The notes under the pieces: generated by a model
Database searches by the model: none
Told to the model about the DNA's origin: nothing
What the model saw: the letters and a program-made list of their open reading frames with translations, nothing else
In this document: positions 33,736 through 46,616 of the stretch, piece after piece
Position numbering within the stretch: position 1 is the first letter of the stretch
How the letters are laid out: the number at the start of each line of letters is the position of its first letter
Program-made: the position numbers and the translations under genes
Origin: Polytrichum commune
Taxonomy: Eukaryota; Streptophyta; Polytrichopsida; Polytrichales; Polytrichaceae
NCBI GenBank assembly: GCA_950295325.1
Contig: OX485805.1
Coordinates: forward strand, 36,195,501 to 36,259,500
Reading direction: 5' to 3'
Length of the DNA stretch: 64,000 bases

Positions 33736-36700
33736 CATTGCTTGCAATAGGCAACAATCATAGGCAAGAAAATTTGTTTCCACCTTCAAGTTTTAGTGAT
33801 CTTCTACGACCTTCCAAAAACATCGGAGCATTGTTCTCCTTCAAATTGAAACGAAATCAAAAGAAGCTTGCACCAATCTACTCTTGACACATTGAAGTAT
33901 CTCCATGTTGAGTCATGGGCTTGGACAGACATGACGTGGCTCCACATTGGCTTCTAAGTTCTCTTTTTGAGAGAGATCCCTTGGGTTCTCAAAGGCAATA
34001 AAGGTGCATGTATGAGATGGCCTTCTTGGTACATAGTGATCCAATTCTTGACACAATGTTGATACATTTGTGGAATACTACCATAAACGTTTCAAAAACT
34101 TCTTATATTCATAGACTTGGACAATTGTGAGATAACTCTTTGGTATCATAGTTCAAAGAATTCAATTTGAATCATCAAAGAAAACACTAATAATAAATCA
34201 TTTTGATGGGTTGTACTTGGACACACAACTTTTGTCAATTATATTGCTCGGCTATCTAAATTTTTAATTACTTCATCATTAAATTTCAAGATTTTGCTTT
34301 TTTTGGATTGTTGAAGCCTTTCTTGTTTTGGACTTGATATACACTACATTATATTGATGTAATATACGGCTTGTGAGCAAGCCAACTTTTCAATATGAAA
34401 CAACAATTACATGTAATGATTAGGCTTTGCATTCCATGAAACCATATAAGTTGGCGTAATGTTCTTGAGTCTAGAGGAATTTATGTGGCACAAACCACTC
34501 AACCATGAGCTGGAAAGATGATGCTTGGGAACAACAATTGGAAGGTGAAGAATGCATAATGACATCTTGCTCCCCCATCCCTCCTCTTGTCTTCTTTAGC
34601 TTCCCCATGTCCCTCTAGTTCTCATTTTAAATTAGGGAGTTTCTCAATCCCAAGTATTGTAATTTAGACCATTCATGTAGAGCTTTGCACATTTAAGTTG
34701 AAGGTTAGAACATTAAGTATCCCGTATATAGCTTGAAGATTGGTTCATAAGAGTATTTGACCTCAGAACTAGCATCAATCCCCAATAAATCCATGAGATT
34801 AAAGTATGATGATTCAACCAGAAGGGTTTGGTTCTAACTTACCCTCTAAAATGGTTCCCATGGGCTAAGGGTTTGTGCAAACCATGTTGGTCGGAGATGA
34901 GAAAATTGGAAACTTATGTTCCTAATTTTCTTGAACTTAATAGTATCCATAAATCCAAATCACTCTAGTGAGATTAAGTTGGATCAAATCAATCATAATC
35001 CTATCGAGGTAAAATTTACCAGACCCATACTGCACCATTTATGGTATTTAGCGGCACTTACTATTATAAGTTACGAATTGCTTTACGTTTGTGTTGTAGA
35101 TTTCATCTTTGACTCAAAAATGTCAAATCTATTGTTTTGACCTTATAGAATCATAATCAACTTTACTTGGTGAAGCTTACATTTTTTGTTCAAAATTGTT
35201 TTTATAGAAGAATGAGAATTATGTGTTGTTGAGAATGGCTTGGAGGTCTTCTTGAGCTTCTTCCCATTCTTGAGTAGTGAGTGGTTGGCTCAGTGTTTTG
35301 GTGAGTTTTATTATTTTAAACCGGTTGATTTCTTGAAATAGTGTGATTGAATCTTAGAAGTTTGCTTAGGGATTGAGTAGGATATCCTTTAGTGAGTGTA
35401 ATTGGAGGTGGGGTTTTGAAGATGATGCAATACATGCCCTAGTCAAGGTTGACTAGGTAGGGTTAGAGTTTAGTTGAGGCTCATTTTAATGTTACATGTC
35501 TTTGTGGTTTGTTGGTTTGTGGAGAAGCCATCGATTAAGCTAGTTATTGTGTAGTTGTGTCCTCCTTGTCTAGAGAAGTGCTATTGTTGATGGGGTGTAA
35601 GCCAATGTTGGATGTGAATGTATGCCATTCTAGGTATGTTGTTGTTGGGGTTGGTTGGTGCCTTGTTGGTAAGGTCCTAAGTGAAAAAATAATATCAAAA
35701 ATATTCTTTAACAAGTAGGTAACAAAACATTCTGATGAACATGCTTAGCCTAAAAACCTAACATGATGTCAATATAGCTTGAAATGATCTACAACAACAA
35801 CACATCAACTTGACCCATAATATAATGTCCCATGATATAATAAACATGTTTGGTTTAAACTCCTATCCAAGGTGGAGGTTGTGGAAGGTTGAAACTTGTA
35901 ACAAATGAAATGCTTATTGTTCTTAATAAATACACCCAACAATAGAGGTTAGCTTGCCATTGTTGGGAGCCAATGTGAGATGGATAGTTTTTGGAAATGG
36001 GGTAACTAGAAGCAGAGAGAAAAAAACAATCTCCTTTGGTCGTTAGTTTAATTGACCAAGTGAACCACGGCAAGGAAGCACCACTTCTTGGTGAAATTGA
36101 ATTGACATATTTGGATGGTTGTTTGTAATAAGTAAGGAGAATGACTCTCAACCAAGTTAGTCACCACAACTTGAGAAATGAAGGAATGTTGTGTGAATAC
36201 ATATAAGAAGTTTCTCTAAGGTATTGGTGCAATCACAAATTTGCACTTGAGCCATGTGGCCGGAGAATACTTTGCTTTTGTCATGGATCCCTTGTTTTTG
36301 TCATTTTGTTTTGGGACATCTTTTTGGACAAGAGAGAAAAAAAAGATGCTAATGTTTAATGCCAAGAATCCATATTGTCAGATAGAATATTTCCTTAAAA
36401 GTACATTTCAAAAGAATGAAGTAGTTTTCACCACAATGATTTACAAAAAATAAAATAAAATAAAAAATAAATCCTAATCATCCGTAAACTTCAAAATTGA
36501 GGGTTGACAATGTCTTAGCAACTTAGCACCCTTTATAGGGTACTTACTTATATTATATGAAAATTGATGGCGTTTTATGTCATTGAACCACAAGATGGGA
36601 CCACCACAATTTGTTCCGAATTCCATTTCCCAACACCTACCAGGGGAGTGGAGGGAGGAATGAAGGTCAAATCATGCCCCCTACATGTTGGTTTCTTATT

Positions 36701-36900
36701 CATTTCAATTAAACCTCACTACACTCGTTCAGGATTTGTGACCTTCATTTAGAAATTAAGTCAGTGAAAAATAAAAATGTTACATAATAAAATGTTTTCA
36801 CCCTCCCCTTGATAGGTGTTACAAAACATCACCCACTTGTTTTGTGTAGTTTTCGATTCCTACAAGGGTTGAGTCATGAAGAAAATATGTGACCTCTTAT
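33736..36900. other. Intergenic, no gene recognised
   Basis: AT-rich DNA without a supported gene. Simple AT-rich runs occur near 36445-36475. The last few hundred bases lead into the ATP11 promoter. Confidence 0.45.
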
Positions 36901-36933
36901 AACCCCAATGATCATGCCAAAGTGCACCAAAGC

Positions 36934-36964
36934 ATATAAACCTTAAACCCTAAACCCTAAACCC
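36934..36964 (+). promoter_or_regulatory. TATA box and telo-box of the ATP11 gene
   Basis: The sequence atataaa (36934) is followed at once by taaaccctaaaccctaaacc (36944-36964), nearly three plant telomere-type units. Telo-boxes (AAACCCTAA) are known promoter elements of plant housekeeping and organelle-biogenesis genes. The implied 5' UTR runs about 340 bp to the ATG at 37319. Confidence 0.65.
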
Positions 36965-37318
36965 AATAGCAACAAAACACAAAAGGCATCGTCTTCCTTC
37001 CACCTTGAAGCTCTTTTCTGAGGACCCAACACCATTCCTCATCAGAATCCCAATGCTGCAAATTACATCGCAATCAACTCGCAGAAGCTGACAATCTTTC
37101 AGTGGATACCTAGAAAATTTTGTCCAAGATTCCTAGTTGTGGTGGGTGAAGCTCACAGGGTTAAGTTAGCTTCCGAGATCGTTCAGGGTGTGCAAGAGTG
37201 AAACTTCTTCTTCCCTTTCTTAGTCCGATTTCAACCCCACCCATTTTGTTTTATGGAGATTTGGTCTCCAATTTTTGCAGAGACTGAGAGTGCTTGATTG
37301 AAATCCAGACACTTTCCG

Positions 37319-40300
37319 ATGAGCAGCAGGCTAATGCGGTCGCGCAGGGCGCTGTTGTCGTGTGCGCATCGCCTTGCATTTGGAAAATTTCATTTGGAAA
37401 ATGTTGACGTCGTCGCTCGTGGAAGTGTGCCTTCTTATCGACACATGTGGACCGCATGTGTTCCTCGGGAGCCGGAGATGCGTTTATGGAGTCGAGCGAG
37501 TTTTTCCAGGTCGAAATTCGCGAGTGGGTACTCTGCCCTGACGCCCAAGACTTTGGAGCAGATCATGAAGATCGAGACTGTCATCTTCGCAACACCGCAA
37601 GAGATCACCACTATCTGGAACGATGTATGTCCCCTCCCCCTATTTGAAATGAAATGTGCCCTACTCCAACTTCGACTGTCCCCCTTTGATGATAACACCT
37701 GATTTTTGTAACTGAGTTTCTGAAAATATATCTTGAGAGTTGTTTACAGAATCACATTCAGTCGTGAGTTCACAAATGATGTGATATACAATGTCAAGAA
37801 TATGGTTTCTTGTGTTTATATCCCCTTTTGTCAAACATTCCTTTTCAAAGCTGAAGAACTGCTTCCCCAACAAGTGAGAAGAATTTGGTTGGCTTTTATT
37901 ACGAAAACCTTCTATAGCCAGTTCAAAAAGGGTTTGGCGCATCAATTTCTGGAATTTTCACATTACCATCATAGGTGATAAGTCCCCTCAGGTTATCATT
38001 AACTTCAACGTGACCTGATTCTCCATTAAATACATGTCGTACATAGTGGGATGATCGTAGGAAATGATCAATCTCCCACACATTCTTGAAAGAAGGTTTG
38101 AAATTGTACTCGAGGTCTTGTTGAATGTAACCATGGTCATTGCAGATATGTAACCAAGAACAGAACATCGTAAGTCAAGAGACACCTTAGTATATTCTCA
38201 TCACCAAAAGGACGTAAAACACCTCCTATACCATACATGGCTTGTACGTTTATAGGATCAGGAACTGCCAAGCCATATTGTTTCTCCAGCTTCAATGTCT
38301 GTTGGAAAACTCAGACTTGCCATTGATATCATAAAAGGAAGAATTCTGCCATCAACAACAATGAGACAATTCTGGACCCAAGGAGACACGTCTTCTTAGA
38401 TTCTAGGTTCATGTATGTCTTGAAGAGCCCACTGCTTTATATATGGATTAGGAACAATGCGCATGAGTGATCAATTGAAATCTCCAATTAAAAAAAATTT
38501 ATGGAGAGAGCGATCAATCTATGGCGTGATAATCACATGGTTATGACATTTTCATCTATTATACCTTCGTTTATATTACTAAAAGGATACCTTTATGTAA
38601 AATAAAAGGATATGTTGTAACATAATTACGATATACACCACTGGATGTGTAATTGTAATCTAGTACTTAGACTATATACGACCAATTGGAAGTCTTGTCA
38701 CATGTAATCCATTCAATGAAAAAACAAAAGTTTCCTGATTGAAAGTCTACCATGGGGTTGTTTGGGCTGGGTTTTAGTACCATATTGGAAGAGGACATAT
38801 CAGTGCTGTTATGGGGAGTGACCTATATAAACTCTTCCAACAACGTGCCAGTGACTGGTAAGTTTTCAATCTTCAGATGCCTAGTTTTCTTTGTCTTGGT
38901 CTGAAATACTTAGCAGCTTCTTGCAGTTTGGGTACCGTTTATTTTCTGAATGAGTTTTGTTTGTTTCATAGCTGAGTTATGTTACAAATATGGAAATGTA
39001 CTGAGCTTTTAAGGCACTAAACTTTCATGTCATTTGTGTGCAGCCCACTCTTTGTGTTGCCTTTGAGGAAAGGAAACGGGTTCATCTCAATTCTTGTACA
39101 AGGTACTTATCCTGCAAATAAGTGATTTTCATGATTTTAGTGCTCAAAATGTTTCTTGCACTGTCTGTACACTTATAGCGGGTTACAATCCAGAAACAGT
39201 TAGTCTTTGCCCATGGGGACATCTATGACAATGACATGCCTCCATCCTTTTTTTCTTATTTTTGGTCACGTTGGCCTCTTTGTGAACATCTGAAAGTCTT
39301 TCATCATAGATATTTTTGAGTTATCCTTCAACTCAATGGGACTTTTCTTCGGGAGTTGGTCCCTCGTGATGCTCCATTGGTTGTTTTGCATACTTTTATC
39401 AATATTTTCTTTCCACTTGTGCATGCTCGGAGGTAGTGTTTGAATTTGAATGAAGAGCAACCTATTTCAGTTCCTTGAGAGCCAAACTCGTTATAGCATC
39501 TCTTGGCATGCCAAAATGAGTATGACCCTCGATCAACTAATATAGAACGTTCTTTGTTCAAACCTTTGCACTGCCTCCAAGCATGCATGCAAACTTACCA
39601 AACATGGAAGGTTTTGTATGCAAAACAACTAACTCTTGACCAAAACTTATGTTGAGTTAGAGGATAACTCTATTGTCATAAACATCATGGGGTTGGTTGC
39701 CACATTACCATTTGAGAGTTCTGATGGGAAGCTGGACTTTGTCAATGCAGTGCAGTTACCCCATATGCTTTTCACATCTTTGGATGATTATCGAGCACGG
39801 GGAACTGAAGCTGCCCCATATTTTACTGTCACCCATTACACTGACTTAGCTCCCAGCAAGCAACTGGTGTTGGTGAGGGGTGACATTGTTTTCACCAGCA
39901 GGCTCAAGGATGAGGAGGTATTTCTTCTTGCTTACATAATTACCTGCCTTGGTAGGCTTTCTCAATACTTTTTTCACTCAATTGGTATAGGTTTGATTGA
40001 GCATGTCTCTGCCTAAATTCAATTCCCAAATCATCTTTTAAGACATTCCAACCACTATGATGACATGTGGATTGTTTGGCCAAGAAACGTAATCTGTGCA
40101 TAAGATAGTGTTTTTGGAAAATTCTCAATGGGGATTCTGAGTAATTTTTGATAGATTTGACATCTGTCTGGCCATGGCATGCCATGCCACATTGATGTGC
40201 TTACAATGAACCATGAGTGCATCAAACACTGGTTGGTTATATTGGGCTAACAATTGGTGGGCTGAGTGCAGGCAGAGACATTGTTGAAGACGGCACACTC

Positions 40301-40406
40301 TTTCTATCTCAACGATGATAGATATAGGAAAGTGAGGCGTTTTAATAAAGAAAGTGGAGACTTTGACTTCAAAGAGGTTCTTCAAGAGCTCAACATATCC
40401 TCTTAG
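37319..40406 (+). CDS. ATP11: ATP11/ATPAF1 family mitochondrial F1-ATPase assembly chaperone
   Basis: Five exons: 37319-37624, 38778-38857, 39044-39102, 39751-39917 and 40272-40406, all GT-AG with compatible phases, giving 248 aa. ATP11 binds free F1 beta subunits in the mitochondrial matrix and keeps them assembly-competent. The first 25 residues (MSSRLMRSRRALLSCAHRL...) are Arg-rich without acidic residues, a good mitochondrial presequence. Family motifs seen are SALTPKTLEQIMKIE and IWNDYHIGRGHISAVM (spanning exons 1-2), then CPLFVLPL, QLPHMLFTSLDDYRARG, APYFTVTHYTD, VLVRGDIVFTSRL and AHSFYLNDDRYRKVRRFN. The end is EVLQELNISS. The in-frame TTG at 37298 is not used as the start. At 248 aa it is compact, with a short presequence-to-domain spacer. 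Intron 3 contains a family F element. Confidence 0.93.
39317..39669 (+). mobile_element. Repeat family F in intron 3 of ATP11
   Basis: Ends ttatccttcaactcaa...cgggagttgg and ...ttgaccaaaacttatgttga, then gttagaggataa, are inverted repeats. The internal blocks gatctcttggcatgcca-like and ttgtatgcaaaacaac match the copy at 20859-21207, with parts of the interior in a different order. Confidence 0.75.
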
Positions 40407-42290
40407 GAATTGGTAGTAAGACCTGAAGATGAGACTCTTGATAATGTCGATTGTAAGCGGTCCATGGTATCACTGGAGGTAAGCTGAATGACCAACATGG
40501 ATTTATTTCTGAGTCATTGTTGCATTGCAACATTCTTATTATTACAGGTGCAGCTTCTGATGACCAATGTATTTATAACTCACCTACCACAAGAATGGTT
40601 TCCGGTGTACATGAATTGGAAAATGGAGGGTTTGCAACATAGAAGAGTTTCAACACTTCAATTATGTTAGTGAATGTCTTCTGGGTGACCAAGTAAACTC
40701 AGGAGCTCACACACATATGATTGATTGAAACATAGACTGCAAAACATGTCTATGAATAATCCCGTAGTAATCAGGAAAGAACAGAAATTCTTAAAATGTA
40801 AATGTGGCTTCAGGAGTAATATTCTCCAGATGAATAATGACTCCATCTGACGTGGACTCTTGAGCTGAATGTGTCAAAGAATTTTAGCTACAATCACTTA
40901 ATTTATCTTCCAAAAAGCTTAGAACTATATTTGTCATTACTGGTGCCTCAATTGTGTGAAACTTGTGACCTCATTCCATTCGAGGTAGTTACAGTGGTGT
41001 AAACTTGAATTCATGAGATGACTGATATAATTAACATCATAAACCATGATTATCAAGGGTGTGCAAATTGTGGTCCCATTCCATTGAGATCACCACAATG
41101 GTATATCTTTAAACTGAAGTATCCACTGATGATAGTGACTGAGATTACTGACAGCACAATCCATGGCCTTGAGCAGAACAGCATGGAACTCATACAACAA
41201 AGATGTCTTTTGGATTGGGAATGATCTTTGATGGACTGCAATGTTCACGACATCTTTTTGGTGATTATTGGAGAAACCAAGTTCTGATTTCTTTCCATTC
41301 AAATAGCAGTGGCATGTGCCTCATTGTCCGACCCCTTCTTGGTTGTACCACATAAAAAATTAGGTGTCGGAGTTGGGTCACTGACAGAATTGGAAATAAT
41401 GGTGTGACATTGACCTCTTACCAGCAACTCATTTTTAGCCCTCTCCATTTCAAAGGCTACCTTTCAGAAAGCATTTCCAGCAATTATTTTGAGAGCCACC
41501 GAAGATGTCGCGGTCATTGGCATTTCAACACCATCAGCATGTTGGAAGAGGGACTGCCATTCTATTCCTCTTCCACAGAATCTGGGGTGGAAGATCTCTC
41601 CTGTAAAACAATTCTCATTTCTAGCTCATTTCCTCTAATGATTCTAATGAATTGCTGATTTACTCAAGGAAGAGCAACTTGCTTGAAAAAAAGGCATTCA
41701 CAGGAATCCATCAAACTCATTTGTGATTGAATCAAAATAGGTTTACACTTTCAAACAGAGTTTCTAGAACTAATCAGAACCCAATCTTACCAACAGGGGT
41801 CAACATCCAAACTCCCTGTGTATTTCTTATTAGCTCTAAGAAAACAATCAAAAAATTCTTAGAAATGGTTCTCCTAAATAGGCTTATAATACCAATGCAG
41901 ATCCCAATTAATGTTGCTCTAAAATGTTTTAGCAACACCAAATCATGGTCTAAAGACACTGGACTCCATGTGGGTGCTTAGATGGTTGCCACTCCAAGGC
42001 TGCATACAAAGAGAATATCAACAATAATAAGATAATTATAACTCTCGGAACACGAGCATTAGTTTGCTGTTCAGTTTTTTCCACAAACCCTTGAAATATC
42101 CTTTGCAGCCCAACATAATGTTGTGGTGACTGATCATTGGCACTTGAAGCATGTATTGACACACTTTACCAAATATGATTTACAAAAGCTGCAGTTTGAC
42201 TATGGACATACAAGTTCACATAACCAAGGAATGCAATGCATCTCCAAAAAAAATTCAACATATTTGCCAACAAATGAATGATACTATAAT
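40407..42290. other. ATP11 3' flank and intergenic DNA
   Basis: No supported gene. Includes the 3' UTR of ATP11 and diverged sequence with many short spurious ORFs. Confidence 0.45.
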
Positions 42291-42297
42291 GTAGATG

Positions 42298-42660
42298 GGT
42301 CTTAGGTGGCTCGTTTTCTAAATCAGACCCCTATATTTGATTGGTATGTGGTTCAATGAAGATCAAAGAGCAAACATCATAAAGACACATGTTCAGAAGA
42401 CTTTGGACTATGTCTCAATTATTAATCACTACTCTATGCTCAATAGTGAACACAACTAGGAGGACCCAAGTTAAGAAATCAACAAACATGCACTTTTGAT
42501 ACCCATAACTAAATAAGGGGAGATCCGACTTTCAATCTGGTTTTTGTATTAGTTTCATTGTAGATTTGCTAAGTGCAACACAAGTTTTGTTGTGTAAATT
42601 TAATTGGTAGAAGTTGGAGAACATGAAAATTGAACCAAATAATACCCACATACCTTACAG
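42298..42660 (+). repeat. Dispersed repeat D, well-preserved copy
   Basis: Ordered blocks: gatgggtcttaggtggctcg, cctatatttgattggtatg, cataaagacacatgttcaga, caacaaacatgcacttttga, acacaagttttgttgtgtaa, ttggtagaagttggagaaca and aataatacccacatacctta. The same order is found at 45109-45478. About 360 bp, non-coding. Confidence 0.7.
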
Positions 42661-43678
42661 TGAAGTAAGCTCTCAAGTTGACATTACCATAGCAACTAAA
42701 ATTGTGGTACAAACACCACTCTCTTGTTCCTTCGGTCTCATTCCACCAACATAAAACCAACTAACTCTGGAAAGACTTAGGATTTATGGTCCATTGTTTC
42801 CAAGTTCTACTTTAAATACCACACTTGTCTGAACATCTTCTATGCTTGACCTTTATGACCTAGGTGTCTCAGAATGGGGCTCCCAATGCCAAATGAGTGG
42901 ATCTTCCTTAGAAGTCAGCATTTTTATTTCCTTCCAAAACATAGTTCTTGAAAGCATTTATCCCCTCCAGAAAATTGACTATAAATTTGCATAAATAATT
43001 ATCATGTATACCTCATGAAGTGCTCACAACTCAAAGAAACAATTTTGACGATTTAATCACTTCAAGATCACATCATGCTTGCACAACTTTCCACCAATCC
43101 ATGTATTTGTAAGCTTTTGCCTTAGTATTTAGAAAATGCTACACCCTCAAGACTTTGGATTGTTATCATGAAACCAAATTTGTTTTTTTTTACGGTTTTG
43201 TCATTTCTCACTTATCAAGTACCACCCACATACAACATAAGTGAGGTACAAATGGTTAGTGGTCTTTGAAAGGTACCCACCGTACGCTTGTGAAATGATT
43301 AGGCAACCGTAGACATGAAAAACGGCAATCACAATCTAAGATATTGATCTCTATATAAAAGAAAACAAAAATGGCACCGTATTGGCTTGCATTGAGTCAC
43401 GAGAGGTAGATCATCATTGTGTGTACCTTGCATATTGTACGTTGAGAGTAATTCGTAAAATTCATGTGAATGATTTTGACGCCAATGGGGCCATAAAAAG
43501 CAAGCAAGAAATGACGGGATGTTTACTTATTGCACAAGTTAAGTTATGCTCATCAACTTCTGTAACGACAAATTTACGTAAGTCTTAGAAAAGCAAAGGG
43601 GTCAGTCACATGAAAGCAAAACGACTCAAAGATGACAATGACAAAAGTGAAAGACTTGCTTTCTAATGACATTGGGAT

Positions 43679-43728
43679 GCATGGATGGATGGATGAATGA
43701 ATGAATGGATGGATGGATGGATGGATAG
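43679..43728 (+). repeat. GATG tetranucleotide microsatellite
   Basis: About 12 units of gatg/aatg, immediately 5' of the family C element at 43773. Confidence 0.9.
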
Positions 43729-43772
43729 AATGGGCATTTTCTCTCTCATTAAGGTTGACCCGGGGAGATGGA

Positions 43773-43988
43773 ATTATTGATATACGAGCGTACCTCTCAT
43801 CCATCCATCACAAGAACTTGACCTTCTATAGGTTTGTTGTCGATTCAGTTCAAATGATTTCGAGTAGATTAAGACAGGGTTTTTGAAATTTAGTCTAGTG
43901 TCAAATCAACTTAGAAAGTAATCTTCGGGTTGCATATAATTTCAGGGTTTTTATGTTGGATGAATGAGAGGTATGTTCGTATATGATA
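43773..43988 (+). mobile_element. Repeat family C, copy 2
   Basis: Left end ttattgatatacgagcgtac then ctctcatccatccatca; right end tgttggatgaatgagaggta then tgttcgtatatgataa. The interior gtttgttgtcgattcagttc matches copies 1 and 3. 216 bp. Confidence 0.75.
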
Positions 43989-45108
43989 ACTCCCTCTCTC
44001 TAGGTAACCATGTGTTGGTAAAGTTGTTACCTTGCCACCTCCAAGTGAAATGGTTGGGAGATGGACTAACTTATGGTGTGTGGCTTCTTGTAGACACTTC
44101 CAACTTCAGTTACGATATTGACCTATTGCATTGAAACAAGAAATGCTTTATCTAGCCAAGAATTGCAAAAGTTAGGGCACACTTCCATGTGTCAGCAAAG
44201 TCAGCGAAAACCACTAGATGGCAAAAATTTGGACCCAATCCCCTCTCCTTATGGAAGTCTGCAATAGTTTTCCTTGGGAAAACAAGAGTCAATGGCGGGC
44301 ACAATTGTAAGAGACAACTAAAGTTTGAGAAGGGGGATTTGAACTCCTATCATTTCCGAAACCCGGACATTGATAAAAAAAATTAAAAAAAAATTTAAAA
44401 AAATTTTTAAAAAAAACAAACAAACTTGATCTATATACACATATTGGTGTGGGTCTGGGAATGTTGTATGCCACAATACTTTATTTCACAATGCCATATT
44501 CTTACTATTCAAACCTTGCCTGAAATTTTCATAAATTTTTATGTTATTTTCATTTTTGTAGCATAAAGTTCCATCAATCTAGTTGTGCAACATTCAAATT
44601 GGGTAAGTGAATTGAGGGTCAAGTTTGAACTTGTATATTGAACAACAAGGCAAATGTACTCTCTCATATGTTGCCTCCCACTCCACATGGAAGTGCTTGG
44701 CCATGAAGATGCTTGAATATACTTGCGAAAGTTTCGCCAGTGTTGACGAACTCTATTTTGCTTTGCTAGAACAACGAGCACATGGAAGTGTGACCTTATA
44801 GGAGATCACAAAGAAGATTTTTCTTTCTCTTCAAATGGTCACATAGACTCTCCCAAGTGTGTTAACTGTTGAACCCAAAATGGTGTTTATGTTCTGAGCA
44901 CATATAATGTCATTGTAAGTGACACATGATTTTTTATGTTCATTCTTAACTACAAGCCTCTCTATATACCATCCAAATATAGGTGCATGGTTTACAAAGA
45001 GTGACCACATAAGGTCCACATACTTTAGATGAAGACTTGTTTTTGAAAATTGTCTTATTTCATGTGAGACTTTCACATTTCAGTTGTAATGTACGCACCC
45101 ATGAGGTG
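43989..45108. other. Intergenic, no gene recognised
   Basis: No supported gene. A long A/T homopolymer patch lies at 44377-44418. Confidence 0.45.
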
Positions 45109-45478
45109 GATGGGTCTTAAGTAGCTCATTTTTTTAATCAAACCCCTAAATTTTATTAGTAGGTGGTTGGCTGAGGATCAAAGAGAAACATCATGAAGAC
45201 ACATGCTTAAAATATTGGACTATGTCTTCAAATATTAATAAAGTACTCCTCACTCAATAGTGAACACAATTGGGAGGGCCTATGTATCCAGTTCAGAAAT
45301 CAACAAACATGCACTTCCGATACCCATAATTAAATAAGGGAAGGCCCAATTTCCAATCCGGTTTTTGCAGATGTTTCATCATATATTTGCTAATGCGATA
45401 CAAGTTTTGTTGCGTAATTCTAATTGGTAGAACTTGGAGAACATGAAAAATGAACCATATGACACTCACATACCTTAT
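45109..45478 (+). repeat. Dispersed repeat D, well-preserved copy
   Basis: Same order of blocks as 42298-42660 (gatgggtcttaagtagctca, catgaagacacatgctta, caacaaacatgcacttccga, gttggagaacatgaaaaa-like tail ending cactcacataccttat). Confidence 0.7.
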
Positions 45479-45595
45479 TTCAATACCATAGGCATGAGTT
45501 TGAGCCATGTCAGTGCCCAATCTTGGCATTGGAGAAACACCTCTTCCACAAAGTAAGAGAGTCAAAGAAATGTTGCATAAAAATTTCATGTTGTT

Positions 45596-45745
45596 ACTTA
45601 TCTTAATTGGACACCCATGTTTGAGTGGTATCAAGATGTGGCTGGTGTGGCTCCAAGAACGGACACCAAAGAGATTTGTGTTTAAAAGAAATTCCACTGT
45701 ATACTCAAAATATAATAACCATTCCAAGCTCAATAATAATTGGGG
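45596..45745 (+). repeat. Repeat D-related fragment
   Basis: Matches the intron 3 copy at 14088 (gttacttatcttaattggac, cacccatgtttgagtggtat, ctccaagaacggacaccaaa). Confidence 0.6.
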
Positions 45746-46029
45746 CACCAACATGACCATTTCACGAGACAAGAATCTTCACTTCCATGATGGAATAAGA
45801 TATTCATATGAGCTCCAAAAAATGATGAGGAAAGTAGCTACAGCCTTGATTCAGATTCGCTAACCATCTCGTACTAATCATGTGTTTCATATCCTAGAAG
45901 TGGGCTAGTCAGAATAAATTACCATTTAAGAGCAATCTTCCTTCATACAATTCTAGTGGCCATCAGGAAGTGCATGATTGTAAACTAGAAATCTCCTGGT
46001 GAAGATCAGTGTCCGGGGAAATTTTTGAC

Positions 46030-46203
46030 CATAATCAGTCAAGATCCTAGTGTTTTCAAGTCCAACAGGTTACATGTTGTGATCTTTCAGTTTTTCTTCA
46101 GTATATTCCATAGATTCCCTTTTAATGATTGGTAATTTTCATAATAATTGAAGTTCAACCAATTATTTCTCAAACTTAAGCAGTTCATCTGTAAGTAGCG
46201 GTT
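46030..46203 (-). repeat. Dispersed repeat E copy, reversed
   Basis: The reverse complement reads cacaacatgtaacctgttgg, then acttgaaaacactaggatct, and matches 33545-33735. Confidence 0.5.
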
Positions 46204-46616
46204 GGTTCTTCCCATTCATTGGTGAAGATGAAGAATGAAAGCAATACATGCACAGCTGAATCTCTCGGTGCTATTCTAAAAAAATGGCATACACTCCAGT
46301 TGTGAGATGGAATAGAATTATGGGTAAAGATTCATAGGAGAAAAGTGTACACCGTTGTAAGCTACGGTCAGCTTAACCTCATCTCTACCTGGGCCAACAG
46401 GAAGCCCTTTCTTTTGTACTCTATCAAAACTTTACTCTTATCTAAAAGTGGGAAAGTAATAGTACACTGCATTTAGAAGCTATTGACTCAATTGAGTGTT
46501 GTTTGTATGTAACTTAATACAATGGCATGGTGGCTCTGATATATATATGCCAGGACCACTTGCTGTCAGTGACTTTTCAGGGGCGATGAAGAAGCAATGT
46601 GCTTCTAGCAATCGCG

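Noticed and set aside
43679-43728. CRISPR-like or other structured repeat
   Set aside because: Contiguous tetranucleotide microsatellite without spacers. No CRISPR array exists in the window.
44370-44420. Possible retroposon poly(A)
   Set aside because: A mixed A/T patch without an adjacent element end or target duplication.
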